Counted from the stretch's first letter, positions 8,540 through 17,184 are shown. The stretch is DNA of 32,716 bases from Ruminococcus sp. (GCA_024697545.1 JAILFN010000026.1:1-32716), one strand, 5' to 3'. Translations and numbers: made by a program. The notes: generated by a model not told the origin, from the sequence alone.

Positions 8540-10000
8540 TCAGCCCAGCAGTTTTTTCAGCTCTGCCATTTCGGCAACAACCTGCGCGTTCAGGCTTTCA
8601 AGCTCTGCCATGATCTCCTCGGTGGGCGGGTACTCAATAGGAATATACTCTGTCTTCTTATACTTATTGATAGACAGGTCATAATCGTTGTCAGCGATCT
8701 CCGACTTAGGCACGAAAAAGCTCTGCTCGGTGCGCTCCCTGTCCTTTTCGCCTTCAAGATTGCCGAAACGTGCAATAATGTCGGGAATGTCGTTCTGCTC
8801 AATGGGGCTGCGCTTGTCGTCAAGGCTGAAACCGTCGGCTTTCATGTCATAGAACCAGACGTTGTCCGTTCCACCGCCGCCTGTTTTCGTGAAGATAACA
8901 ATAGCAGTCGAAACGCCCGCATAAGGCTTGAAAACACCGCTGGGCATCGAAATGACTGCTTCAAGGCGGTTGTTTTCCACAAGCTCCTTGCGCAGAGCCT
9001 TGTGAGCCTTGCTCGACCCGAACAGCACACCGTCTGGAACGATAGAAGCACATCTGCCGCCCACTTTCAGCGATTTCAGGAACAGCGCCATGAAAAGAAG
9101 CTCGGTCTTTTTTGTGGGAGCGATGGCGGTCAGGTCTTTCGAGATAGTTTCCTTGTCAAGGCTGCCCGTGAAAGGCGGATTTGCCATGATAAGCGAGTAT
9201 TCCTCACGGTGGGTGTTATCCTCCGAAAGCGAATCCTGCCATGTGATGTGCGGAGCCTCGACCCCGTGCAGCATCATATTCATCGCACCGATACGAAGCA
9301 TGGTCTGATCGGTGTCAAAGCCTGAGAACATGGTGGTCGTGTAATGCTTCTTGTTCTCAGTTTTCATAAGCTCGGTCTTGTAATTCTCGGAAATGAACCT
9401 AGCCGCCTCGCAGATAAATCCCGCCGAACCCATAGCCGGGTCGCAGATAACATCATCGAGATTAGGCTTCATAAGCTCGACCATCATTTTGATGATATGT
9501 CTCGGTGTGCGGAACTGTCCGTTAGTGCCGCTCTGCGCTATCTGCGAAAGCAGGTACTCATAAACATCGCCCATAATGTCCTTGTTGTTGAGGTCAAGGC
9601 TGTCCAGCGCATCGACTACTCGCACAAGCACGCGGGCAGTCGGCACAAGGAAGATAGCGTCCTTCATATACTTCGCAAAAGCGGTATCCTTGCCCGCGTG
9701 AAGTTCTTCTTTGATAAACGGGAACACCTTGTCGGTCATGTTCTTGAACATAGCCTCGGCTTCATAGTGCCTGAACTTGTGCCAGCGGCAGGTCTGATGT
9801 TCCTCATCAAATATAGGGTCAGCTACCGGCATATCGAAAGCAGCCGCATTGGATTCTTTTTTCAGCTCGTTATCGTCGAGTATCTTTATAAACATGAGGT
9901 AAGTGATCTGTTCTATAACAGTCAGCGGATTAGTCATGCCGCTCGACCAGAATATATCCCAGATACCGTCTATTTTATTCTTAAGCTCACCTGTAATCAT
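8540..10000 (-). CDS. hsdM: Type I restriction DNA methyltransferase subunit M (HsdM)
   Basis: This is an N6-adenine DNA methyltransferase subunit. It has an N-terminal HsdM_N helical domain (about 5-130), a catalytic domain with SAM motif I DPAMGSAGF at 187-195 and catalytic NPPF at 274-277, and a C-terminal coil for docking to HsdS. The length of 486 residues is typical. The ATG is preceded by GGAGGT seven bases upstream. It is the first gene of the operon, directly behind its promoter. With HsdS it forms the M2S methylase; with HsdR the restriction enzyme. Confidence 0.95.
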   Translation of the reverse strand: MITGELKNKIDGIWDIFWSSGMTNPLTVIEQITYLMFIKILDDNELKKESNAAAFDMPVADPIFDEEHQTCRWHKFRHYEAEAMFKNMTDKVFPFIKEELHAGKDTAFAKYMKDAIFLVPTARVLVRVVDALDSLDLNNKDIMGDVYEYLLSQIAQSGTNGQFRTPRHIIKMMVELMKPNLDDVICDPAMGSAGFICEAARFISENYKTELMKTENKKHYTTTMFSGFDTDQTMLRIGAMNMMLHGVEAPHITWQDSLSEDNTHREEYSLIMANPPFTGSLDKETISKDLTAIAPTKKTELLFMALFLKSLKVGGRCASIVPDGVLFGSSKAHKALRKELVENNRLEAVISMPSGVFKPYAGVSTAIVIFTKTGGGGTDNVWFYDMKADGFSLDDKRSPIEQNDIPDIIARFGNLEGEKDRERTEQSFFVPKSEIADNDYDLSINKYKKTEYIPIEYPPTEEIMAELESLNAQVVAEMAELKKLLG

Positions 10001-10030
10001 GGCTTTGACCTCCAGATAATTATTTATATT

Positions 10031-10059
10031 ATTATAACATTTTTTTGTTTGGTTTTCAA
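10031..10059 (-). promoter_or_regulatory. Promoter of the type I restriction operon
   Basis: Read on the minus strand there is a TTGAAA -35 box (10054-10059), a 17-base spacer and a perfect TATAAT -10 box (10031-10036). The hsdM start lies about 30 bases downstream. No other promoter is obvious inside the operon. Confidence 0.8.
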
Positions 10060-10523
10060 GAGTAAACCAACAAAAAACACCATAAATCTTCCTTGCGCTC
10101 TGAACCTGATATCCACGCCATCAATTGGATAAAAAGGAGGTTCCTCTTAGCAACGATTTATCGGATCTACTGATTATAGAGGGGCAACATTATAACTATT
10201 CACGATAAAAATACTTTGCTGATGCAGGGTCGATTCTTAATATTTTGTAAACAATTGCAGAAAGCCCCGAAATCCGGTTACAAAAATCGCGATTTCTGTA
10301 TGAACTTATGAGAAGGGTCGTTTCAGAGGCGTGAAAAGGCATAAATCTAAATATTTTGTGAACGAACTCGTGTCTGCCTTAACTTTACGGGCTGAATCCT
10401 AGGTATATATAGAGATCATCATAATTCCCGCGAAAAAATATTTTTTGCACCGCGACTATACCCGTGAACGGAGGTGACATTACTTGTTCAGTTTCGGTTA
10501 GAGTGACCGTGCGGCTATAACTA
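10060..10523. other. Non-coding stretch upstream of hsdM
   Basis: No credible gene is visible. The stretch holds a near-perfect 20-base palindrome at 10280-10299 (core AAATCGCGATTT) and two similar AT-rich motifs of the form 'TAAATATTTTGTRAACRA' near 10232-10252 and 10346-10366. It may be the left flank of the mobilizable element, but no boundary can be placed. Confidence 0.4.
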
Positions 10524-10761
10524 TCACAGACCATCATCGCGGCACATCCTGAACAGCACCCGTGTGTTCAGATTCTCCCTGAACCCAGCCACATGATAAA
10601 GCTCCCACTTGGCTTTATCTATTGCATTCGCCGGATAGCCTTCACCCTTGATAAGTCTGCCGATAACGTAATTCTGCTGGTCCTCATCAAGCGCTACGGT
10701 TCATCGATTTCCTCATAGACCCGCACCCATAATTCGCTCCTGAAAAGATTTCCTGTATCAT
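10524..10761 (-). pseudogene. Broken small gene of unknown function
   Basis: An ATG at 10761 with a good GGAGG site eight bases upstream opens a frame that must change twice to stay coding. The pieces read MIQEIFSG, then SELWVRVYEEIDEP, then ALDEDQQNYVIGRLI, continuing to a TGA at 10524-10526. The last piece (about 56 residues, with KAKWELYHVAGFRENLN) looks like real protein. The total length is not a multiple of three. I do not recognise the family. The alternative is chance similarity to coding sequence. Confidence 0.45.
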
Positions 10762-11864
10762 TTTTATAACCTCCGAAAGATGTTGTTCTTCTGTGCAGTA
10801 TCATTGTGAGCAATCCCTTGATGTTGAAAGAATATGTTTAAGGCTCCGAAGTTGCTTCGGAGGTGTACCGAAAAAGGGCTCCAAATGTGCATACTTAGGG
10901 GAGCTGTTGTAAGCTGATGATTTTCAGAACGATAATCGAACTTTTGATAGTCATACTATCAAGCAACTGCGGTAGCCGATGCGATTTGGGGTATCAATGG
11001 TTTTTACATCACAAAATTAATCCTTTTCCGCTCCTTTTTCGCTCAATGACAAATCGGAGAATTTGTGGTATAGTGGACTGCAACGAAAGGCACTTGCATT
11101 TCATTTTGCCATAGGAAGTAAGCGCATCAACAGCACCCACCACCTGTGCAATCCGCTGTCAAATGTTTCCTTGCGACATACCCTAACGAACGATTCTCAC
11201 AAACTTTATTAAAACTCTCTCGACAGACCAGAAAAAAGTGCTCTGCCGTTTCCTACCTTATGAAGGGTATAATCAAAATGTAAAAATCTATCACAATCTA
11301 TTCGACAGCAATAATCAACACACTCACTTCTCAGCCGTTTCGCCTGAGGCAGATGAAGTACCGCATTCGTCATTCCAACCGAACCAATCAAAGAGAGGTG
11401 CTCACCATTAGTCCATAATCTGTTTGACACCAAACCAAGTACAGGGCGCAAAAGTACCTTTGCCGAGCCATCACTATACTATCGAAAGGAGTTATGACTT
11501 ATGTCAGTATAAGTATATAAATACCACCATGCTCAAAAGCACGTTTGCAAGAATTGTCACCATACTTTAACATCGATGAATTTATGTTCTGTGAAACTGT
11601 GCAATCAAAAATATGACGAACCGATTTACGCCTTTTGAAATATCAATCGGGAGTCTCGCCAGCTTCTTTGATCGACCTGTTCAGATATACTTCGCCGTAT
11701 CTGAGTGGTTGTTTTATCAAGGGTTTACATCAAACGTAATGATTTATTTTTGCCATAATGCCGCAGGCGCAGCACTTCGGTGTATCATAATGATTTCAAT
11801 TTTCGTGTACCTCTGCCGAGGACGGCTGGGCGTGGGAGTATTCGTTTTAATTCTTGCAAGCATT
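10762..11864. other. Long non-coding stretch before the mobilization genes
   Basis: No supported gene. It contains a perfect 8-base stem hairpin at 10844-10862 (CTCCGAAG, loop TTG, CTTCGGAG) with no T-run on either side. Short open frames exist but lack ribosome-binding sites and protein-like composition. It may belong to the mobilizable element. Confidence 0.4.
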
Positions 11865-11946
11865 GACAAAGCATATGCTTTGTCGCCTAAATATTTCCAA
11901 TTCTGCTGCGCGGCAGAATTGGCTAAAAGGGAACCCTGACCCTTTT
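11865..11946. other. Candidate origin of transfer (oriT) of the mobilizable element
   Basis: Three perfect inverted repeats are packed into 82 bases: a 20-base palindrome GACAAAGCATATGCTTTGTC (11865-11884), a 10-base stem CCAATTCTGC/GCAGAATTGG with a 6-base loop (11897-11922), and a 7-base stem AAAAGGG/CCCTTTT with an 8-base loop (11925-11946). They lie immediately upstream of the mobC and relaxase genes, where oriT is usually found in MOBP systems. The nick site is not identifiable. The first palindrome also overlaps a TTGACA (11863-11868), so it could instead be an operator. Confidence 0.45.
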
Positions 11947-12019
11947 TGAACCGAACATCCGACACAACATCATCAAGGAGGTCGATAATATCAAAGTCGA
12001 AGGAAGAACGTATAAACAT

Positions 12020-12334
12020 TTGTCATTCACCAATGACGAGTGGAAAGAAGTTAAAGAGAGAGCTGACGAGTGCCACATGAAGACCGCTACATACATCAAG
12101 TACATGGCGCTGCATGGTAAGATCGTGAATGTTGATGCGAAGATGTCCAGTGACCTGCTGGCTGCTCTTGGACGTGTCGGAGGGAACGTTAATCAGATCG
12201 CGCACCGCGCAAACGTCACCGAATATATCACGCAGGAAGATTTAGAGAAGTTGTTGAAATGGAGGGACGAACTACGCCGTACATCAAGAGCCTACCTATC
12301 CACTATACAGTCCGCGCTCGGCTGCTCTACATAA
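12020..12334 (+). CDS. mobC: MobC-like relaxosome accessory protein
   Basis: This is a small DNA-binding partner of the relaxase, with an N-terminal ribbon-helix-helix-like segment and the typical LGRVGGNVNQIAHRAN motif of the MobC family at about residues 50-65. Start choice is uncertain. The frame stays open upstream, and a strong AAGGAGG (11975-11981) is placed for a start near 11990, where the in-frame codon is ATC and the encoded IKVEGRTYKHLSF looks genuine. The listed TTG at 12020 is the first canonical start but lies 38 bases from that site. It overlaps the relaxase gene by 76 bases. Confidence 0.75.
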   Translation: MSFTNDEWKEVKERADECHMKTATYIKYMALHGKIVNVDAKMSSDLLAALGRVGGNVNQIAHRANVTEYITQEDLEKLLKWRDELRRTSRAYLSTIQSALGCST

Positions 12335-13803
12335 TGAATCCCGAAAAAACGGCAGAGCGAACGCTCGTCACGGGGCTGAACCTTGAAACGGACGTTGACA
12401 CCGCCATGCAGCAGCTCGCTATGACCTACGAAAGATACTCGCGCAGGAAGTTCAACGCTAAGCCGCCGACCAAAGGTGATAAGCCTGTCAAGGCGTTCCA
12501 CCTCATTCAGTCATTTGCTCACGGAGAGTGTTCTGCGGAGGAAGCACACGCTATTGGTATTGAGTGGGTGCGACGTGCTTTCGGTGAGGATTATCAGGCG
12601 ATGGTCTGCACCCACACAGACAAAGACCATATTCATAACCATGTGTTACTATGCCCTTACAGCCTTTCGGGAAAAAAGTTCAACAGCAAATGGAAAACGC
12701 TGTGGGATATCCGCCACGCTTCGGACGGTATCTGCCGGGAGCATGGTATCGGTATTATGGAACAGCTTCGTGCGCAGCCCGACCACGAACCGAACTCAAT
12801 GTCATACGGAGAATGGCTTCATCGCAGGCTGGGGGATTCTTGGAAAGAACGAATCAGAGTCCGCATTGATATGCTGGTGGAGTCAGCCGCTTCGCTCAAT
12901 GAACTACTTTCGGTTCTCGAAGGGCAAGGCTACACTATCAAGCGCGGTAAATTCATATCAGTGAAAGCACCAGACCAAGGGAGAGCCGTCCGTCTGAAAA
13001 CTCTTGGAGCGAGGTATGAGGAATCGCGCCTTGCGAGAAGAATTGAAAAGAGTATCGCAAACCGCCAGCCGCCCAAGTCGCTTGACGAGATAATCGACGA
13101 TGTCATGCAGGAGTTTAGTCATGAAACACGCAAGCTGAAATTCGTGAGAGGGGTACAAGATGACTTGTATGCTCTGAACCATCAGCTCAAAATCATCAAC
13201 TCCGAGCAGATTACTTCTATAGGTGAAGTCGAGGGTAAGCTGTCCGCCGTCAGGAAGAAGATATCTGAAATAGAAAACAAGATACGGGCTGGCGAGGTCG
13301 AAGCGTTCCAAATCGAGCAGTACAGCGATATGCTTACGAAACTGCATCTACAGGAACGCGACTACAAGAGCATTATGGATACCTTCAATGAATCATCATC
13401 GGGTGACTACATCAGCCGCATGGTCAGCGAGGTCAAAGCTCGAATGACGGAGCAGGAGAAGGACAAGCTGCGGCATTTGCAGGAGCAGAAGTATGAGATC
13501 TATATTCCGACCAACGACAGATATATGGATTACGTTGAGCACCGAGCTGTGCCGAGTGCTGCGGAGTATGGAAAGGTGGCTGAGGGCAGTTGGTATGATA
13601 CCGAGGGTGAGAGCATTTATCAGCGGCTGCAAAGCATCTATGATACCAACAAAAGTATTTATGTCGGGTTCGTGATCAAAGTTGAGGGGCGAGCGTTTAT
13701 GGTGGACAAGAAAGGATTCAAGGAACTGCCCGACTTCGATAAGCCAGCAGTGGAGAAGAAGCAGGAGAAGTCAGAACCTAAGAAGAACAAGCCTCGCCGC
13801 TGA
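12259..13803 (+). CDS. Relaxase / mobilization nuclease (MOBP-type)
   Basis: This is a DNA strand transferase that nicks oriT and leads the strand during conjugal mobilization. The N-terminal relaxase domain (about 5-180) contains a SLPIHYTV...NPEKT segment at about 11-31, AFHLIQSF at about 79-86 and the metal-binding histidine cluster His119, His124, His126 and His128 in CTHTDKDHIHNHVLL. Residues about 290-440 are coiled-coil-like, and the tail is Lys-rich. The start overlaps mobC; beginning at the later ATG (12334) would remove the conserved SLPIH segment, so the earlier ATG is preferred. No coupling protein or mating-pore gene is nearby, so the element depends on a helper. Confidence 0.9.
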   Translation: MEGRTTPYIKSLPIHYTVRARLLYIMNPEKTAERTLVTGLNLETDVDTAMQQLAMTYERYSRRKFNAKPPTKGDKPVKAFHLIQSFAHGECSAEEAHAIGIEWVRRAFGEDYQAMVCTHTDKDHIHNHVLLCPYSLSGKKFNSKWKTLWDIRHASDGICREHGIGIMEQLRAQPDHEPNSMSYGEWLHRRLGDSWKERIRVRIDMLVESAASLNELLSVLEGQGYTIKRGKFISVKAPDQGRAVRLKTLGARYEESRLARRIEKSIANRQPPKSLDEIIDDVMQEFSHETRKLKFVRGVQDDLYALNHQLKIINSEQITSIGEVEGKLSAVRKKISEIENKIRAGEVEAFQIEQYSDMLTKLHLQERDYKSIMDTFNESSSGDYISRMVSEVKARMTEQEKDKLRHLQEQKYEIYIPTNDRYMDYVEHRAVPSAAEYGKVAEGSWYDTEGESIYQRLQSIYDTNKSIYVGFVIKVEGRAFMVDKKGFKELPDFDKPAVEKKQEKSEPKKNKPRR

Positions 13804-13916
13804 ACGCTGTTTTGATACAGGAGTATGAGATTCCGGCAATAATATAGTTGTTCAAATGTATTAAGCAGATGTTTCTAAATTGTAAAACTAAATTTTGAAT
13901 TTGAAAGGGAAATTAT

Positions 13917-14378
13917 ATGACACAGAATAAGCAGGAGCTCACAAGGCTCATTAAAGATATATCCATCACGAAAAAGAGTATCGAAAAGGCGCAGGCTGCT
14001 ATTAAGACGAAGCGCAGCATGTTCGATACACAGCTTAGAGATGTCGAGAAAGAGCTGGGCATCACAAACTATACTCTGATCGAGATCGGCAGAGTCGCTG
14101 TCAGATATTTCGGCTGGACTATCTCGGCGGACAAGCTGGAGGAAGAACTCGATCTCATTTTCTCAGACAAGACCATATTGGAATATGTCGAGGGTGAGAA
14201 GAAGAACCTGCCATTTGCCGACGCACTTGCCGAGTTGGATAAAGTGTTCGGCGGGTCAGCGGACAAGCCGAAGAAAGAGGAAGCGGTTAATGCAAGTGAG
14301 GCGGATACTGATGCTGGTGCCGCAACTGTTTCCGACAGTATGAATAAGTCGGGTGACGTTTCGGGAGATACGACGTGA
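13917..14378 (+). CDS. Unknown coiled-coil protein of the mobilizable element
   Basis: A 153-residue protein with an N-terminal coiled coil (about 3-50), a compact middle region (about 55-115) and an acidic, low-complexity Ala/Ser/Asp/Thr tail. An AAAGGGA site precedes the ATG by six bases. No family recognised. It sits 113 bases after the relaxase and may be an accessory mobilization or maintenance protein. Confidence 0.7.
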   Translation: MTQNKQELTRLIKDISITKKSIEKAQAAIKTKRSMFDTQLRDVEKELGITNYTLIEIGRVAVRYFGWTISADKLEEELDLIFSDKTILEYVEGEKKNLPFADALAELDKVFGGSADKPKKEEAVNASEADTDAGAATVSDSMNKSGDVSGDTT

Positions 14379-14394
14379 TATTTATTTCAAAAGT

Positions 14395-14413
14395 GTAAAC
14401 GGTAATCGTTTAC
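14395..14413. repeat. Inverted repeat after the coiled-coil gene
   Basis: A perfect 7-base stem GTAAACG/CGTTTAC with loop GTAAT. There is no T-run, so it is not a convincing terminator; it may be a protein-binding site. Confidence 0.4.
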
Positions 14414-14561
14414 GGATATATCTAATTATATCATACCATCTCGACACCGTCAACATTCAGATCATATTTCATATAGAAGGGACTGATAAAAAATGAATAG
14501 CAAAATTAATTCTATCTTCATGAATGCTATATAACAATCTGAAACTTGGAGGTAACAATAT

Positions 14562-14774
14562 TTGAATAGAAATATAGAAACAACAGAAAACGAAAACAAC
14601 AAGCCCGTAGCGGCTAAGTTTGAAATATCAGAGGAGAGCCGTCAGGCGTTTATCCGCGCTATGAAGATAGGCTATTACAAGGCTTTCCACAAGCAGGGGC
14701 TGCTCACAGACAGCCAGCTTGAAAGACTGATCGACATGAATACCGATAAAAACAACGACCGCCCTGCATCATAA
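14562..14774 (+). CDS. Small helical protein of the mobilizable element
   Basis: A 70-residue, mostly helical protein starting with TTG, supported by a GGAGGT eight bases upstream (14548-14553). The core reads FEISEESRQAFIRAMKIGYY, followed by LHKQGLLTDSQ-like text at about residues 43-52. Similar short proteins commonly precede large serine recombinases in clostridial elements, where they may act as excision or regulatory factors; that role is inferred from position only. Confidence 0.65.
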   Translation: MNRNIETTENENNKPVAAKFEISEESRQAFIRAMKIGYYKAFHKQGLLTDSQLERLIDMNTDKNNDRPAS

Positions 14775-14861
14775 GAACAAAAGATGGTTTCCCCTCTGTT
14801 ATTTCTAACTGTTTGATCACTCTGTTTCATATATTCATATACAAAAAATCCAAAATAGAAC

Positions 14862-14919
14862 TTGACATTTTGTGCTTTAAAGTGTAAAATTAAAATAGCA
14901 GAGGGGGAAAGTTTTCCCC
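14862..14919 (+). promoter_or_regulatory. Promoter and leader hairpin of the serine recombinase gene
   Basis: TTGACA (14862-14867), a 17-base spacer and TAAAAT (14885-14890) form a strong promoter. Downstream a GGGGAAA/TTTCCCC hairpin (14904-14919) precedes the GGAGG site. The segment 14899-14910 can also pair with 14788-14798 on the other side of the promoter, which may reflect control of expression. Confidence 0.65.
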
Positions 14920-14944
14920 TAAATATATGGGGAGAGGAGGTACA

Positions 14945-16561
14945 ATGTATAGAAAGAAAAGAGTAGCAGCTTACTGCCGCGTCAGTACAGACCAAAGTGA
15001 TCAGATCCACTCTTTGACGGCTCAGCGTCAATTCTTCGAGGAGTACATAAAAGATCACTTCGATTGGGAACTCATCGACATTTATTACGACGAAGGTATT
15101 ACAGGAACATCTACCGCGCATCGTGAAGGGTTTAATAAAATGATATCCGACTGCGAGCGTGGAATGATCGATACTGTACTTACAAAAGAAGTCAGCCGTT
15201 TTGCCCGTAATACCGTCGATACCCTCAACTACACCCGAAAGCTGAAAAATCTGAATATCAACGTCATTTTCATGAATGACGGTATCGACACAGATGACAA
15301 GGATGGCGAACTTCGTCTGACGATCATGGCATCTTTGGCTCAGGAGGAATCCCGAAAGATATCCGAGCGTGTCAAGTGGGGCATACGTCGAAGTATGGAA
15401 AAAGGTTATGTCTGGGGCAACGGTCGCTTGCTCGGATATACCATTAAAGAGGGCAAGCTGATACTTGTTCCCGAAGAAGCGGAAATTGTAAAAAGGATAT
15501 TTCACGAATATGTTTATGAGGACAAAGGAATGATCAGTATTGCAAATGGGCTCAATGAAGATGGTTTTCGTACAACATTCGGTGGATTATTCAGACAGGA
15601 TTCTATCGGTCACATTCTGGACAACCCAAAGTATTGTGGTGATCTCTTACAGTGGAGAACACATTCTACAGATTTTCTCACCAAAAACAGAGTAAAAACT
15701 ACAGAAAACGAAAAGCCCGAATGCTCGCTGATCGAACTTGAAGATACTCACGAGGGTATCATATCAAAGGAGCTTTTTGAAAAGGCTCAGGAGATACGCG
15801 AAAAGAGAGCGAGCCTGACAAAGAATAGGTCGCATCATTCCAACAAGCATTGGTTCAGCGGTAAGATCGTCTGCGGAAAGTGCGGAGCGAAGTTCACCTG
15901 TTCCTGTAAATCGAAAGATTATTATTCCATGCACTGCACCAACAGGCAGGTCTATGGAAAGACCATTCGCTATGAACCCAACGGCAGGCAGTACGGCTGC
16001 GATATACCGAATACGTCCGAAAAGGTGTTCATCGTCTGTGTGCAATATGTGCTGGAATATATAGACACCCAGCGTGAGGATATTATCGCCGCGCTGAAAG
16101 ATGATATCGAAACTATCCAGCAGGATAACATCGTGTTTGACATTGAGCCTTTGCAGGCTGAAATAGAAAAGCTCGGCAAGAAGAAAGAAAAAGCTATCGA
16201 TCTTATGATCGAGGGTCTGATAACAAAGGACGACTTACGGAATCAGACAACCAAATACGACAAGGAAATAGAGGAAATACAGAAGAAGATTTACGAAAGC
16301 AAAAACATAGGAGACATTAACCGCAAGCAGCTCGAAGCGGTCAAGGGACACATCGCCACGCTGAAAAACATGGAGTTCGATCTTGAAAATACCGATATGT
16401 TCAAGGAACTGCTTGAAAAGATAGTCGCTCAGGACGAGGGCGTGATGGATATTTACCTGAAATTTCTCCCTTTCGGTTTCAGGGTGAAATATCACAAGAA
16501 AACCATCTCCGGTACTCGCAGGAGTCAAATGATCGTTGTTGATGAATGCGTGAATATATGA
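14945..16561 (+). CDS. Large serine recombinase (integrase of the mobilizable element)
   Basis: This enzyme integrates and excises the element at short attachment sites. The resolvase catalytic domain starts at once (RVAAYCRVST, catalytic Ser14, to about residue 150). A 'recombinase' domain follows (about 160-280), then a zinc ribbon with CGKCGAKFTCSC and MHC near 310-335, then a coiled coil (about 395-480). The length of 538 residues is typical of the TndX/TnpX-like group. The ATG at 14945 is chosen because GGAGG ends four bases upstream; an ATG 18 bases earlier overlaps that site. The 3' end overlaps the convergent gene by 37 bases, suggesting an element boundary just beyond it. Confidence 0.93.
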   Translation: MYRKKRVAAYCRVSTDQSDQIHSLTAQRQFFEEYIKDHFDWELIDIYYDEGITGTSTAHREGFNKMISDCERGMIDTVLTKEVSRFARNTVDTLNYTRKLKNLNINVIFMNDGIDTDDKDGELRLTIMASLAQEESRKISERVKWGIRRSMEKGYVWGNGRLLGYTIKEGKLILVPEEAEIVKRIFHEYVYEDKGMISIANGLNEDGFRTTFGGLFRQDSIGHILDNPKYCGDLLQWRTHSTDFLTKNRVKTTENEKPECSLIELEDTHEGIISKELFEKAQEIREKRASLTKNRSHHSNKHWFSGKIVCGKCGAKFTCSCKSKDYYSMHCTNRQVYGKTIRYEPNGRQYGCDIPNTSEKVFIVCVQYVLEYIDTQREDIIAALKDDIETIQQDNIVFDIEPLQAEIEKLGKKKEKAIDLMIEGLITKDDLRNQTTKYDKEIEEIQKKIYESKNIGDINRKQLEAVKGHIATLKNMEFDLENTDMFKELLEKIVAQDEGVMDIYLKFLPFGFRVKYHKKTISGTRRSQMIVVDECVNI

Positions 16562-17184
16562 CTGTTATAAAATTGGTTTTTGGTGGGTAGAGTGTATTCT
16601 ATGTCATTATCTTCATACGCTTTAATAGCATTGTCATATGTATCTTTTTTGAATGTCTCGTAACATTTAATACCATAAACTCCTCCCGTAATAAGCACTA
16701 TCGATGCTAAAGCGTAAATAGTACGTCGCATTATTGCCTTGCGCTTTTCTATTTTTTCTGCTTCATTTTTCTTATTATCAATCTCTTTGATTCTTTCATT
16801 GCATTGCTTTATCTTCTCTTCCGAATCACGGTAGCCGCGGATTCTCTCAAATTCGCCTTTTGCTTTGCTGAATTTGTCAAGCTGTTTTGATAGATCAACT
16901 TCAAGGGAATTAAAAATTTCAAGTGCTTCGGCATAGACAGCCGCATTAGCAGCTTCACGAGACTTTTGACGGCATTCAAGAACCATCTCGGCACTATCCT
17001 TGTAATCACCCAGCTTTTCAAATTTTGATAAAGCAAATATATAGCGTTGCTCGGTAGTTGCATTTCGGAATACTCCCATAGCTTCGGCATAATCGATCTC
17101 ATTCGCTTTCTCGTCGCATTCCTTCATTTTCTCTGCACTATCCTTGTAAAATCTGATTTTTTCAAAATCAGATTTTACCGCCAT
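16525..17184 (-). CDS. Membrane-anchored protein with YKDS-type helical repeats, probably partial
   Basis: The protein has three 'FEKIxxYKDSxEKxxxC' repeats (near the N-terminus, near 67-85 and near 125-145 of the form starting at ATG 17184), which resemble TPR/Sel1-like helical repeats common in Firmicute membrane proteins. A single membrane helix lies near the C-terminus (TIYALASIVLITGGVYGI). A TTG at 17250 would add 22 residues but lies inside a hairpin. The gene probably lacks its true 5' end, and its last about 12 codons overlap the serine recombinase, so its original 3' end may have been replaced by element DNA. Function unknown. Confidence 0.5.
   Translation of the reverse strand: MAVKSDFEKIRFYKDSAEKMKECDEKANEIDYAEAMGVFRNATTEQRYIFALSKFEKLGDYKDSAEMVLECRQKSREAANAAVYAEALEIFNSLEVDLSKQLDKFSKAKGEFERIRGYRDSEEKIKQCNERIKEIDNKKNEAEKIEKRKAIMRRTIYALASIVLITGGVYGIKCYETFKKDTYDNAIKAYEDNDIEYTLPTKNQFYNSHIFTHSSTTII
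17146..17178. repeat. Perfect 15-base hairpin inside the YKDS-repeat gene
   Basis: GTAAAATCTGATTTT at 17146-17160 and its exact reverse complement at 17164-17178 are separated by only TTC. The palindrome is coding on the minus strand (VKSDFEKIRFY). There is no T-run immediately after it. Confidence 0.7.

Noticed and set aside
9344-10132. A 262-residue plus-strand frame opposite hsdM
   Set aside because: It is antisense to a strongly supported gene, has no start signals and a His/Arg-rich shadow composition.
11209-11451. An 80-residue frame on the minus strand
   Set aside because: No ribosome-binding site and a Cys/His/Arg-rich composition without domain-like pattern; treated as non-coding.
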